Source of the DNA: DASYXT01 sp035934555
GTDB lineage: Bacteria; Verrucomicrobiota; Verrucomicrobiia; Limisphaerales; UBA8199
Direction: 5' to 3'
NCBI GenBank assembly: GCA_035934555.1
Contig: DASYXT010000046.1
Coordinates: 62,001 to 126,000 of the forward strand
DNA length: 64,000 nt
Below the pieces are notes generated by a model. It ran no database searches and had not been told where the DNA came from. It worked only from the letters and a program-made list of their open reading frames with translations. Made by a program: the position numbers and the translations under genes. Positions within the stretch are counted from its first letter, which is position 1. Each line of letters starts with the position of its first letter. Of this stretch, positions 9,699 to 20,960 are shown one piece after another.

Positions 9699-10478
9699 TC
9701 AGCGAGCGTTGATGATGAAGCAAAAGTTTGGGGCGTTCGAGCCGGGGGTTGATTGCTGGAGGAACACGACCCCGCTGCCGTGGGGGATTTGCAGCCTGGC
9801 GCCGGTATCGAGGTTTGTGCGGATGGAAAGGACCGTCTCCAATTGCTTACTGTTGGCACGGAACAGTTGGTTGGTGAGCACCTCGGTAAAGCGGATGGTG
9901 GCGGAGAGGTCGGTGGACCGGGATCGAACACGGGGAAAGCAATCAAAGCGCAGTCCGATGTCATTCGTATGTCCATCCAAAACGATGGGTTCACCGGTGA
10001 ACAAAGATGCCCCGATTCCATCGCCGGTGCTGATTCGGGGATGGCTCAACAACCGCGCTCCCGGTACGGCCAGCAGGTTCTGCTGTAACATTTTGAGCTC
10101 ATGGTTTTCGAGGAGCCAGATGCGCAAGCCGGTTGGGTCAGCCCACTGGGGATTTGTGCGGGGCAGACAGGCCGCGAGGCCGGTTCGACTCGCGTTCGGG
10201 GTCGCGATGAGCTCTGCGTCGAGCAGCAGGGACTTGCGCCGGCCGAAGACCGTGTCCTCAAGGTGATAAAGCCACGCCCAGGCCGGGTGCCCCGGGATGG
10301 CCTGGATGAGCCGGTCACGGAAGGGCAACGGTCCGGAGGCGGGTTGATGCAGGATGAGGCAAGGTGGCGGCGGCGCGTGCCGCAGCACCAGAAAGAAGCC
10401 TGCAGCCACGCCACCGCCCAGCAATGAGATGGCGGATAGCCATTTCAATCTCCACCCGCGGGCGAACCCGGTTGCCAT
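9699..10478 (-). CDS. Hypothetical exported/anchored protein with secretin-like core motif
   Basis: A 259-residue protein with an N-terminal hydrophobic segment (about residues 13-32, LKWLSAISLLGGGVAAGFFLVL) and a proline-rich linker. Its C-terminal half contains ARLLSHPRISTGDGIGASLFTGEPI followed by GLRFDCFPRV. That layout resembles the conserved block of bacterial secretins ('vLs.P.v.t.dg..A.i..G' followed by 'G..l.v.P.v'), but the protein is far too short to be a complete secretin and no secretion genes are nearby. Family assignment is therefore tentative. The gene is complete, with a good start after a gap of about 100 bp from the divergent cupin gene. Confidence 0.6.
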   Translation of the reverse strand: MATGFARGWRLKWLSAISLLGGGVAAGFFLVLRHAPPPPCLILHQPASGPLPFRDRLIQAIPGHPAWAWLYHLEDTVFGRRKSLLLDAELIATPNASRTGLAACLPRTNPQWADPTGLRIWLLENHELKMLQQNLLAVPGARLLSHPRISTGDGIGASLFTGEPIVLDGHTNDIGLRFDCFPRVRSRSTDLSATIRFTEVLTNQLFRANSKQLETVLSIRTNLDTGARLQIPHGSGVVFLQQSTPGSNAPNFCFIINAR

Positions 10479-10582
10479 GCCAAGCTGAACACCGCCGACG
10501 CCGAAAGGTTGCTGCCGCTTCTTTCTTCGGGAGGTTGACTTGGGTCAAAACCTTCCGGGTTTGTGTGTGCGACATTTGCCGC

Positions 10583-10957
10583 ATGAACGAGCAGCCTTTG
10601 ATCGATGCCGGGCAAGAGAAACTTCTCTCATTGAAGGGAGAGACCCAGTTTGCGCCGAATGGGATAGTAAGCCGGACGTTGCTGCGCACGTCAAACTTGC
10701 GGGTGGTGCTTTTTGGTTTCGCCGAAGGGCAGGAACTGACGGAACATACCTCCACGCAGGACGCCGTGGTTCAGATACTAACCGGGGAGTGTGAGTTCCA
10801 ACTGGGCGGCAAACCCCGCGTGTTAAAAGCCGGGGACCTGCTGTACATGCCGCCGAATTTGGCGCATGGGGTGAGAGCGACGAAGGAGTTCTCGATGCTG
10901 CTGACGTTGTCGAAGCCAGTGGAGCGGGGAGTGGGGGGCGTGAAGCCTAGAGCGTAG
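10583..10957 (+). CDS. Cupin-domain protein
   Basis: A 124-residue single-domain cupin. The first cupin motif is represented by EGQELTEHTSTQDAVVQILTGECEF (metal ligands normally at His and Glu), and the second by GDLLYMPPNLAHGV, where the His in PPNLAHG is a typical ligand. Start at the ATG of MNEQPLIDAGQ. Such small cupins often bind a metal or small ligand and act as sensors, isomerases or dioxygenase-like enzymes; the substrate cannot be deduced. It is a single gene, divergent from the hypothetical protein at 9699-10478 and convergent with the gene ending at 10986. Confidence 0.8.
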   Translation: MNEQPLIDAGQEKLLSLKGETQFAPNGIVSRTLLRTSNLRVVLFGFAEGQELTEHTSTQDAVVQILTGECEFQLGGKPRVLKAGDLLYMPPNLAHGVRATKEFSMLLTLSKPVERGVGGVKPRA

Positions 10958-10985
10958 AGCGGAAGAGCGTAGAACCGGGGGGGCG

Positions 10986-11696
10986 TTACTGCTTGGTGTT
11001 CGTCCGCGTCGCGCTAGCGGCGAGTTGCTCAGATTGGAGGGTCAGGTTGACGGCGGTTTCGAGTCCGCCGGCAAAACGGCGCACGGTGTGATGGATGTTG
11101 CCGACAGAGGTGTACGTGTATTCCCCAGCCGGGTAGCTATGAAGGACAACATAATCGTAGGTTTTGATTGGCTCGCGCTGGTGCCCGCGGGGTTTCGGCA
11201 AATCGGTTAAGAATACGGTGCCGACACAGATTGAGTCTGGGGCGTGGCTTTCAACCAGGTTTGCGGCGCGCGTGGCAACCACCGTGCCTGGGAGGTGCCA
11301 GGCGCCGTGGAGTGCCTTGCGCAGCAGGCTGGGATAGCCGCTTTCGACAAGCAACCCGTCGGGAAGGACCTTCAGGACGCGGCCGCACACGCAGCGCCGA
11401 CCCTCAAGACACAGCGCGCGAGTTTGCTCGGCGCGTACGGCCAAGGCGACGTCGGTCTGGGCGGGCGAGGCTGGAACAGTGTTGTGACTGGTGCCGGCGG
11501 GAAGGTTGGTTTGCGCTCCGGCGGGTGAGAGTAAAAGGACGATCAAAACCACAGCAAGGCCCCTCAGCAGCGGAACGAAGCTGGAGGCCAAACGGAACGG
11601 CTGGAGTGAGCGCACGGCAGGAGGCCGGGGCACCGGCAGCCTGGATGGCCGCCGCGATGGCAGAGATGGTCCCACGAACGGTGAGTGGTTGCTCAT
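10986..11696 (-). CDS. Hypothetical exported protein coupled to the giant diheme protein gene
   Basis: A 236-residue protein. A long Pro/Arg-rich N-terminus precedes a hydrophobic segment (VPLLRGLAVVLIVLLLSPAGAQ, about residues 42-63) with a signal-peptidase-like AGAQ end. The mature part contains a paired-cysteine region (ALCLEGRRCVCGRVLKVLPDGLLVESGYP) resembling a small beta-barrel/OB-like fold, but I recognise no family. Its ATG overlaps the stop codon of the 2140-residue protein gene by 4 nt, so the two are translated together. The start could be further in, closer to the hydrophobic core. Function is unknown. Confidence 0.6.
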   Translation of the reverse strand: MSNHSPFVGPSLPSRRPSRLPVPRPPAVRSLQPFRLASSFVPLLRGLAVVLIVLLLSPAGAQTNLPAGTSHNTVPASPAQTDVALAVRAEQTRALCLEGRRCVCGRVLKVLPDGLLVESGYPSLLRKALHGAWHLPGTVVATRAANLVESHAPDSICVGTVFLTDLPKPRGHQREPIKTYDYVVLHSYPAGEYTYTSVGNIHHTVRRFAGGLETAVNLTLQSEQLAASATRTNTKQ

Positions 11697-14600
11697 GGGA
11701 GTTGCAGGACGCGGTAGAAGCGCATCGGATAATTGGTCGAGCCGGGATCAACCCAGGTGAAGGGAGAGGTGGCCGGGGTGTTGGTGGCCACCGGGAGCCA
11801 GTTGATAAGATCGGTGCTGGCCTGAAGCACGTAGGTGTTGCCCACGGTAGCCGTGAATTGCACCGTGAACGGGCCACCGGACGGATAGGATGGGAACGTG
11901 AACAGCAGGTTGTTCAGAATGATGAACTGCGCCCGGGCTGCGACGCTATTGTTGAACCCGGTCTCGAACGCATTGGCGCTGACCTGCGCACTGCTGGTCA
12001 GCAGGAAGGGATTCGTATATGGCAACGAATTGGTTGTGGGCAGCGAACCGTCGAGGGTGTAGTACAGGATTGCGTTGGTGTCCGGTGGCTGCAACGTCAC
12101 GGTGACTGAGCCCGGGAACGTGCCTCCGGCGGGGACGATGGTCGGCGGCGGTTCAGCGGGTGTGCCGGCGAGGCTGTTGATCCAGGCGGCGACGACCGCG
12201 ACAGCGTTGCTGTCAATGGTGTTTCTGGCCAGCGGCGGCATTTTGCTGGCAGGATCGGTCGTGTTCATGCGGTCGTAGAGGATGGAGCGCCAGATGTCCT
12301 TCGGCACGACAACGTAGGCATTGTCATACCCGAGGTTGCCCTGGGTGAGAGCGCCATAAATGAGATTTTGATTCGTCAGCGGTGTGTCGTAACGGGCGTC
12401 GAAGGTGGGGCCGTTGCCACCCGGCTGGTGGCATTGAGCGCAGTTGGCGTCGAGGTACGAGCGGGTCCGTTCCTCGAAGGAAGCGAGAGTATTGGTGATG
12501 GAAGAGAGGCGCTCGAAGGTGGGAATGCTGGCCTCATCAATGGCCGGGTAGAACAAGCCCAGACGATTTAGCGTGCGAAGCTGATTATCGGTGATGCCAC
12601 TGGCGTAAGTATTATTGCCGTTGAGCTGGCGGCTGTTGACGCCCAGCACGTAATTGACGACCGGGGTGTGGCACTGCAAACAATCCGATGGACTCGGGTA
12701 GTACCACGTCTGGGTGATAGTGCCGCTGGTGGTGGTTATGGTAATATCTTCGTTGCTGCTGGTGGTTAGGAGATCGGCATCACTGTTGTCCGGACGCCAT
12801 TTGTAGGTGACGCCATAGACGGCGCCGTTGGTATCGCGCACCAGCAAGCGTGTTTCCAACCGACGAAGGGAATTGGGGTCCGAAGCGTTGGTCTGCAACT
12901 GGAACGTTTTGACGAAAACCGAACCGGCAGGGAAGGTCCAGTAACCGGTTGGCGCGAAAGCGATCTGTTCGTTGGGCGAAAGCGGCGGCCCGGAGTTTGG
13001 CACCGACAGGTAGCGCGTTTTCACCGCGCCATCGGACCAGAGGGGTGTGTTGGGCACATAGGAGAGGAGGCTGCCGGCGGCGTACATGTTGGGCGTGTTG
13101 GTGAACACGCCGGTTTGCGAGAGTCGTTGCGGCAGCGTTCCGAACGCCGACCCGTCAAAGGCGCCGGGCATGTTGTAGAAGGCGGGGGTGGCGGCGAGCG
13201 TAGTCAGACCATAAGGAAGGCCGCTGCCATTTGTAACGGTGAGCATGACCGGCGCCGAGGTGCTGCTCAAGCCGCTGGCGTCGGTCGCCACAGCCGTCAA
13301 TGTATAAGTGCCGGACCCCACACCGGGGACGGTGAGCGCATAAGGTAAACCGGTCGCGATGCCCCATAGAGTGTTGTTCGCATAGAAGGCGACCTGGGAT
13401 AATTCGTTGTAAGGCGCATCGGCATCGGCGGCGAGAGTGACGGTCGCCGTGGCGGTGGCGGCGGCGCCGTTGATTGGGCTGGTCAGGACGACGGCCGGTG
13501 GCGGATTGGAATAGGGATAGAGTTGGCTCTGAGGAATAATTTGCTGTGGTGTGGATGCGCTGCTCCAGGACAGAGCAACGACGGGGCCGCCCTGATTTTG
13601 ATAGAAATATTCCATGGTAAGATTATACCGCTGCTGCGCGACGAGCGGGACGGCGGCGGTCCAGGTGGTGGGCGATTGATTGGACCATTTATTGATCAAT
13701 AGCTGGCCATTGAGCCACAGCCGAACACCGGCGTCGCTGTAAGTTGAGAAGGTGTAAGTCTCATTGAACTGCGGTTGAACGGAGCCGGTCCAGCGAACGA
13801 CAAAGTTGTTCGAGCTGATAACGGGAGCGGGCGAGGTATTGGTCCAGTTGAAATTGACCACAGCGTCGGTGCGCGTGAGGGTTGGTGGGACGGAGAAAGC
13901 GATGTTCGTGAAGGCGACGCTGGTCACATTCGACCAATAATAGCCCACCAATCCAGTGCCGCTCCCGATAGCTGAGGTGTTGACGAACCCGGCGCTGGCA
14001 ATGCCGCTGTTGACGGCGCCCGGCGCGACAGCGAAGGCCTGAACCGTCGCCGTGTTGGTCAGGACAAAAGGTGCCGAGTACAGGAGCGAATTGGTGGACG
14101 GTGTCGTGCCGTCGATAGTGTAATAAATGGTGGCGTTAGGAGTGGCATCGGACAGAGTGACAGTGAGGAAGGTGGCAAACGAGCCGCCGTCGGGCGAGAT
14201 GGTGGGCGTGGCGACGAACGAAGCGGCGGCGCCATACACGGTGAGAGAGTACTGGCCGCCGACATAGACCTTGCCATTGGCAATGGCAGGTGCGGTGAAC
14301 TTGACGGCGTTGCCGGCCGAATCGCGGCCGGGGAGTTGGTCACTGGCATAAAGTTCCTGAGTCAAATTGGTAGCGTTGTAAGCGCGCAAGACACACGGGG
14401 TGCTGGGGCTTTGGCCGCCGGCATTGGCGATGGTCCAGGCGATGCCGTTATTGGTGCCATTGGCCGAAAGGCAGACGGTGACGCCGCCTTTGTTGCCGTA
14501 AGTGTCGGGACTTTGGACGGGGGTGGTATTGAAGACGCCATTGTTGATGCTGAAGGCGCTGATCGCGCCGTTCTGGCCCATGATATAAAGGGTGTTGTTG

Positions 14601-17600
14601 AAGAAGGCGGGTGTGGTGTCGCGGTCGCCGCCGGGCCCACCATTGAACTGTTGGACAAGGTTGTTGGGACAGGTTGTGCAGCCAAACTGGCCGAGGTTAC
14701 TGCGGTCCATGACGTAAATCGGCGCGGTTTTGCCCCCGCCCACGAGCAGGTGGCGATGAGTGGTGCTGCCGGCGGAGTCGGGTAACACTATCGGTGCGCT
14801 GGCGCCAAGGTCCTGGTCGGAGCCGCTCAGCGACACTGCGTTCGAGGGCGCGAAGTAATCGACCAGTTGAATTCCATTTGTGACGGCGAACTTCAGTACG
14901 GCCATGGCGAAGTTGTTGCTCGCCTGGCTAAACGTGGCGCCGACGGCGTCGAAGGTACCGTTGCCGGTTTGGAGGTAGAGGTAGCCATCGGCATCGACGG
15001 TGGCGCCGCCGCCGCCATCCCAAAAACCCCCAAGCCCGCCATACGGCGTGGTGTTATAAACGCTGGTCTGGGTCAAAGTGAGCGCGTCATAGGCGAAGAG
15101 CCAGCCGTGATAGGGCGTGTTGTCGCCGTGGGAAGCGTAAGCGATATAGACCTTGCCGTTGAGAAGGGTAAGCGCGGGCCGGCTGTGCTCTTTCAATCCG
15201 TTGAACAGCACGTGGCCGCTGCCGTCAGTGTCGGAGCCACCCTGGCCGGTGCCGGGATAATTGACGGCGTCGATGATTACAGGGCTATTGGCAACAATTC
15301 CGTTGGTGCGTTCGGCTCCGCTGGTAATGTCCAGCGCGTGGAGCCGGTGCACGTAACTCGCGACGCCTCCGGTGACTTCCTTGGTTTTTACTTCCACGTA
15401 CAACGTGCCGGTGACCGGATCGATGACGGGTGTCGCCGTAATGCCGACTTCGGGCGTGATGTCAGTAGAGCCGACGTCACCATTGGGCACCGTAGTGACG
15501 CCCGCGGCGGGATTGATGAAGCTGACTTGCCAGAGCGGTGTCGCGTTGGCGCCCTGATTGCTGTCGGCGTCGAAGGCATAGACGCTATTGTGTTCGGTGG
15601 CGATGAAGACAACATTGTGTGTTCCTTTGCCCAGGATAGGCACGTTGGTCATGATGAGGGGTTGGGCATAGACAAAGCCATCGACGCTGTCGGCGAAGAG
15701 CTTCCCGAAGGTATTGGTGTTCACGTTGGCGAGGGTCAGGGCCGTTTCGTTGGCATTGAGACCCTGCCGCGTATTATCGTTGTGATAAGTTAGCACTGCC
15801 ACGCCGGTGGATATCGGATTGCTCGCAATGGTGGTGAAGGATTGGGAAGGAACTGCCCAGGCTGCGGCTGTGGCGTTGGTGGCTTGCGCTGTGAAAAAAT
15901 AAGCCGTGTTGGGGGAAAGCCCCAGAACGGTTTGCGCGAAGGCCGCCGTCTGCTGGCCTAAGGCAACGCTCGACGCCCAGGCGGCGGGATTCGTGCCGCC
16001 ATCGCTGGCGCCGTAGTAAAGAACGACGCCGGCAGGCTGGCCGCCCGTCGAAACCACTTGACCGTTAAGGGTGGCGAAGGTGGCGGCAACGCCCGTGGCG
16101 GGCGCGTTTATCACCTGTGGCGGTGTGGCGGTGGCGGTGAAAAAGCTTCGGGAAGATGTGGCCCAGGAGGTGCCGGCGTAGTTTTGGGATTGAACCGTGT
16201 AATAGTAGGTGGCGCTGGCGGTCAAACCGCTAATGGTCTGGCTGAACACGCCATTTTGAGTGCCCATGGGGATGCTGTTGGACCAGTTGGCGGGATTTGT
16301 GCCTCCGTCGGTTGGGCCGAAATAGAACGTCACGTTGGGAACGTCGCCGCCATTGGCCAGCACCTGTCCGTTGAGCGTGGCGGACGTGGTCTGAATCGCG
16401 GTTGGCGGCAGGTTGGTGACGGTGGCGAGGTAAAAGACATTGGTCGCCGGGCCGAGCAGGCCACTGACGGCGTAAATCGCGGTGGCGCCGGCGTTGGGTG
16501 CCTGACCAAAAGTCAAAGCGGCGATGGGCTTGTTCGTCGCGCCGAACAATGCGACGAGGTCCAGCGTGGTTTGGTAGAAGCGCGGATCGTTGGGTCCGCC
16601 CCCAGTGCCACCGGAATTAATATTGATCCGATCGACGCCTTGCAGCGCGAAACCAGGGTTGAAAAACCAATCGGCGGCGTCGTAGTTGGTCACAAAAGAC
16701 GACCCGTCGGCAAACTGAATCGTTAAGGTGCCGGTGCTGGTGGGCGAAGCGCTGGCGGAATTGGCGATCAACGAAAGGCTTAGATAAGTCGCTGGGACGG
16801 CCAGTGTCAGTGTGCCGGACGAGATGCCCGTCTCGCTACTGAGCACCAGAGCGTTGTTGGTGGTGTATGGCTGGAATTGGAAGATGGTGCCATCAATGAC
16901 GCTGGCAAAGGAGCCCGAAGCAGGCAGACCGTAGCTGGTGTTGGTGAGCCCACTTTGATAAAAGCAGGTCCCTTCGCCCGGATTGTATTCCTGGGCAAAC
17001 GCGGTGTACGGCGGGGCCGGGGCGGTGTTTTCGATGACGATGTCGCGGTTGAACCCGGTGAGTGAGAGGGGAACCAGGTTGGTGCCGAGGGTGATGGTGG
17101 CGAGATTGGTGACTGAGCCGTTGCTATTGCTGGCGACTACCATCACGTTGGTGTAGGCCGGTGTGAGCAGGGGCGTGGTGTAAACCGAATTGGTTGCCGC
17201 GATGACCTTTGTCCTGTTCGTGTACCAGGCATACGAGATCGACCCCGGACCGTCGGCCAGCACACTCAGAGTTGCCGGGTTCGCAGGCGCGACGGTCACA
17301 TTGGTCAGCGACAATGTCATCACCGGCGGGCTGTTGCTGGCGTAAACGAGAAAATTATCCCAGGTGCTAATGCCGGCATTCTGGAAGGCGCGCAACGCAG
17401 GCCAGACGGCGGTGTCGGTGGCGATCTCTTGAGCCGTGTGGCTCGCGAGCGTGGAAAAAGTGATTAGGTTGGTGCCGGGCGAAAGGCCTGTCGCGCCATA
17501 ATCGTATAAAGCGCAAGCGGTGGAATAATTGCCCGAGGCGCCGGAGGTATTGGTGAGGGAAAGCACGAACTTGTACCAATGCCCGGTTTGCACTGTGACG

Positions 17601-18115
17601 GCGCCCAGGCTGGGGCTGGTGGTCATCGCTCCGCCGCTGCGGTATTGCTCATACAACTGCCACGTGGTGGCGCTTTGCGGGATGAAACGGTAACTGGCGA
17701 AAGCCACGCCCGCGTTGGCGTTTAGGCCGTTGGTGGTGGAATTGATGACCCCGAGTTGGACTTTATTACCGCTCGTCTGGCCGTCCGTGTAGAGCAACAG
17801 AGAAACCGTGATGGTTGAGCCATTGGTCGAGAAATTCCAACTGCCGCTGCTATACGTGGCGGTGGTGTCGCTGCTATTGATGACAGCCACTGCGCCGCTT
17901 CCGCCCACGCCGGCGGCGGGGTTCTCGGCGAAGGCATAAGTGCCGCCGTTGTTTCCGCCGCCGATGTCATTCCAGGCGCTGAAGTTGTTGGTGTATTCTC
18001 CGGGGACATTGAAATCCAGAAAGGCGGTTTGGCCCAGAGTGGGAAACACGGAGAGTAGAGCGAAACTCAACCCGGCAAGCAAATGGCGCTTGCGGCACAA
18101 ATAAGAGGCTAACAT
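11693..18115 (-). CDS. Giant secreted multidomain diheme protein (PQQ-like propeller, PA14, chitobiase-C-like repeats)
   Basis: A 2140-residue exported protein. The start at 18115 (MLASYLCRKRHLLAG...) puts a signal peptide at the N-terminus. Domains in order, from visible motifs: an N-terminal jelly-roll/LamG-like region; Ig-like and fibronectin-type repeats (two with YYTVQSQN/FTAQATN, 'SATLNGQV' motifs); a PQQ-type beta-propeller (NVVFIATEHNSVYAFDAD, GTLYVEVKTKEV); a chitobiase-C-terminal-like domain (YYTIDGTTPSTNS); a PA14-like carbohydrate-binding domain (GLVGYYW...FVVRWTGSVQPQF...GVRLWLNGQLLI); a bacterial Ig domain; a diheme cytochrome region with CLQCH and CAQCH; a second chitobiase-like domain; and the C-terminal module YVLQASTDLINW. 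It could be an extracellular oxidoreductase acting on polysaccharide or other surface substrates; the activity is inferred only. Confidence 0.85.
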   Translation of the reverse strand: MLASYLCRKRHLLAGLSFALLSVFPTLGQTAFLDFNVPGEYTNNFSAWNDIGGGNNGGTYAFAENPAAGVGGSGAVAVINSSDTTATYSSGSWNFSTNGSTITVSLLLYTDGQTSGNKVQLGVINSTTNGLNANAGVAFASYRFIPQSATTWQLYEQYRSGGAMTTSPSLGAVTVQTGHWYKFVLSLTNTSGASGNYSTACALYDYGATGLSPGTNLITFSTLASHTAQEIATDTAVWPALRAFQNAGISTWDNFLVYASNSPPVMTLSLTNVTVAPANPATLSVLADGPGSISYAWYTNRTKVIAATNSVYTTPLLTPAYTNVMVVASNSNGSVTNLATITLGTNLVPLSLTGFNRDIVIENTAPAPPYTAFAQEYNPGEGTCFYQSGLTNTSYGLPASGSFASVIDGTIFQFQPYTTNNALVLSSETGISSGTLTLAVPATYLSLSLIANSASASPTSTGTLTIQFADGSSFVTNYDAADWFFNPGFALQGVDRININSGGTGGGPNDPRFYQTTLDLVALFGATNKPIAALTFGQAPNAGATAIYAVSGLLGPATNVFYLATVTNLPPTAIQTTSATLNGQVLANGGDVPNVTFYFGPTDGGTNPANWSNSIPMGTQNGVFSQTISGLTASATYYYTVQSQNYAGTSWATSSRSFFTATATPPQVINAPATGVAATFATLNGQVVSTGGQPAGVVLYYGASDGGTNPAAWASSVALGQQTAAFAQTVLGLSPNTAYFFTAQATNATAAAWAVPSQSFTTIASNPISTGVAVLTYHNDNTRQGLNANETALTLANVNTNTFGKLFADSVDGFVYAQPLIMTNVPILGKGTHNVVFIATEHNSVYAFDADSNQGANATPLWQVSFINPAAGVTTVPNGDVGSTDITPEVGITATPVIDPVTGTLYVEVKTKEVTGGVASYVHRLHALDITSGAERTNGIVANSPVIIDAVNYPGTGQGGSDTDGSGHVLFNGLKEHSRPALTLLNGKVYIAYASHGDNTPYHGWLFAYDALTLTQTSVYNTTPYGGLGGFWDGGGGATVDADGYLYLQTGNGTFDAVGATFSQASNNFAMAVLKFAVTNGIQLVDYFAPSNAVSLSGSDQDLGASAPIVLPDSAGSTTHRHLLVGGGKTAPIYVMDRSNLGQFGCTTCPNNLVQQFNGGPGGDRDTTPAFFNNTLYIMGQNGAISAFSINNGVFNTTPVQSPDTYGNKGGVTVCLSANGTNNGIAWTIANAGGQSPSTPCVLRAYNATNLTQELYASDQLPGRDSAGNAVKFTAPAIANGKVYVGGQYSLTVYGAAASFVATPTISPDGGSFATFLTVTLSDATPNATIYYTIDGTTPSTNSLLYSAPFVLTNTATVQAFAVAPGAVNSGIASAGFVNTSAIGSGTGLVGYYWSNVTSVAFTNIAFSVPPTLTRTDAVVNFNWTNTSPAPVISSNNFVVRWTGSVQPQFNETYTFSTYSDAGVRLWLNGQLLINKWSNQSPTTWTAAVPLVAQQRYNLTMEYFYQNQGGPVVALSWSSASTPQQIIPQSQLYPYSNPPPAVVLTSPINGAAATATATVTLAADADAPYNELSQVAFYANNTLWGIATGLPYALTVPGVGSGTYTLTAVATDASGLSSTSAPVMLTVTNGSGLPYGLTTLAATPAFYNMPGAFDGSAFGTLPQRLSQTGVFTNTPNMYAAGSLLSYVPNTPLWSDGAVKTRYLSVPNSGPPLSPNEQIAFAPTGYWTFPAGSVFVKTFQLQTNASDPNSLRRLETRLLVRDTNGAVYGVTYKWRPDNSDADLLTTSSNEDITITTTSGTITQTWYYPSPSDCLQCHTPVVNYVLGVNSRQLNGNNTYASGITDNQLRTLNRLGLFYPAIDEASIPTFERLSSITNTLASFEERTRSYLDANCAQCHQPGGNGPTFDARYDTPLTNQNLIYGALTQGNLGYDNAYVVVPKDIWRSILYDRMNTTDPASKMPPLARNTIDSNAVAVVAAWINSLAGTPAEPPPTIVPAGGTFPGSVTVTLQPPDTNAILYYTLDGSLPTTNSLPYTNPFLLTSSAQVSANAFETGFNNSVAARAQFIILNNLLFTFPSYPSGGPFTVQFTATVGNTYVLQASTDLINWLPVATNTPATSPFTWVDPGSTNYPMRFYRVLQLP

Positions 18116-18684
18116 GCAGTGCACCAGAGTAAGTAATGTCGCGCCAAAAGTCAATGACCCCGAGCAAGATGGGGGTCGTGATGGCAATGCCCCCGGCTGT
18201 CCAGCTTCGAAGACCAGCAATTCAACCTATGATACTCAAAAATCAAAACAGCCATTTATTACCAACCGCAACACTGGCCGCTGCCTCAGTCCGGTTTGCT
18301 GCAAACGCAGCCGTTCTCTGGATTGGTTGTCTCGGCTCCGAGCACCACTGTTGCCGTCGTCACCACGCGGCCTGAGTCGCGCGGGTATCGCGAAATAGAC
18401 GACGCTACATTGCTGGCGTTGGCCGGCACTAATGCCGCTGTTCTGGTCTGGATCGGGCCGGATGCGGCGGAGTTGGTGTTTGCTCCGAGGCCTTAGCTGA
18501 TGGCAGGGTCGGGACGGAGGGCCCACTTTGTCAGGTGGCGGGCAGGATGGGTTGCGGGTTGGTTTTGGAGAGTTTGGGGCAGAGGGGGATTGGGATTACG
18601 ATTAAGATTAAGATTAAAGATTAGGATTGAGATTAGGGACGGCAGTGAGGCAGTACTCCGGCTCGGTGCCTCAGGTTGTACGTC
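18116..18684. other. Gene-poor stretch containing an ATTACG-type hexamer repeat
   Basis: This 569-bp region separates the giant exported protein gene from tmk. A 66-codon plus-strand frame starting at a TTG (18296-18496) has protein-like composition but no ribosome-binding site or recognised family, so I do not call it. At 18590-18636 a run of hexamers (GATTAC GATTAA GATTAA ...) belongs to the same family as those at 9657 and 31378. The promoter of the giant gene presumably lies near 18116-18200. Confidence 0.5.
18590..18636 (+). repeat. ATTAAG/ATTAGG hexamer repeat
   Basis: About eight imperfect copies of a GATTNN/GATTAN unit just downstream of the tmk stop codon (tmk is transcribed leftward and ends at 18685). 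This mirrors the position of the 9657 run, which also sits just past the 3' end of a minus-strand gene. Confidence 0.75.
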
Positions 18685-19326
18685 TTAGCTCTGCACCAGC
18701 GGTTCGACCAGGCGCCAGATGGCCGCCTGGACCGTCGGCACATCGCCGGTCGCATCGAGGGTCTTAACCCGTTTGGGCTCGGCAGCCGCGATGGCAAGAT
18801 AGCCTTTGGCGACGCGCGCGAAAAAGCTGTCATCGGCTTCTTCAATGCGGTCGCGCATGAAGGGCAGGGTGGATTGCCGGGCGAGGCGTCGCGCCTGGCT
18901 AAGGCGCTGCGGCACGAGCAAGAGCAGCGTGAGGTCCGGGCGCGTGCTGCCCACGGCAAAGTCAATAATAGTCTGGATCATCACCAGGTCGAGTTGGCGG
19001 CCATAACCCTGGTAAGCGGTGGTGGAGTCGTAATAGCGATCGCATAAGACGATTTCGCCGGCAGCCAGCGCAGGGCGGACGACCTCGCGCACAAGCTGAG
19101 CGCGGCTGGCGTTCATCAGCAACAATTCAGCCTCGGGAGTCATCGCCTGGTTGGCCGTGGAGTGCTTAAGCGTGTGGCGGATTTCCTCGCCAATGGGTGT
19201 GCCGCCGGGCTCGCGCAGCAGGCGCACCGAGCGCCCGCTGTTTTGCAGGCGTTCGGTCAGCAGCGCAATCTGTGTGGACTTGCCGCTGCCTTCGGTGCCT
19301 TCAAATGTGATGAGGCGGCCAGTCAT
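18685..19326 (-). CDS. tmk: Thymidylate kinase
   Basis: Phosphorylates dTMP to dTDP for DNA synthesis. The 213-residue length is normal. The P-loop is FEGTEGSGKST (residues 8-18); DRYYDSTTAYQGYGR is the TMP-binding DR(Y/F) motif with the following substrate loop; and RDRIEEADDSFFARVAKGY corresponds to the LID and adjacent helix. The gene starts 10 bp after the cysS stop, so the two are co-transcribed. It is followed by a repeat-containing intergenic region. Confidence 0.96.
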   Translation of the reverse strand: MTGRLITFEGTEGSGKSTQIALLTERLQNSGRSVRLLREPGGTPIGEEIRHTLKHSTANQAMTPEAELLLMNASRAQLVREVVRPALAAGEIVLCDRYYDSTTAYQGYGRQLDLVMIQTIIDFAVGSTRPDLTLLLLVPQRLSQARRLARQSTLPFMRDRIEEADDSFFARVAKGYLAIAAAEPKRVKTLDATGDVPTVQAAIWRLVEPLVQS

Positions 19327-19336
19327 GGTAGCGCAG

Positions 19337-20752
<1,416 letters not shown>

Positions 20753-20960
20753 AGTCAATCGGGCGCAAGAGTAGGTGTGGAGTGGCGAAAGAAAAGCGGA
20801 AAGCAGTATTCGGTATTCAGGTTCGACCAATGTCTAAGGGCACGCCCACGCATTAGCGCGCGGTATTCTAGGGCAAAACCCCATGGAGAAACCGTCTGCC
20901 GGGGCGTTACTTGCATAAAGGCGGTTAGCGCCGCCCGACGAGGTTTCAAAGGAGTTGACT

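Noticed and set aside
18296..18496. 66-codon plus-strand frame from a TTG
   Set aside because: No ribosome-binding site, no family and a rare start; noted in the intergenic entry but not called.
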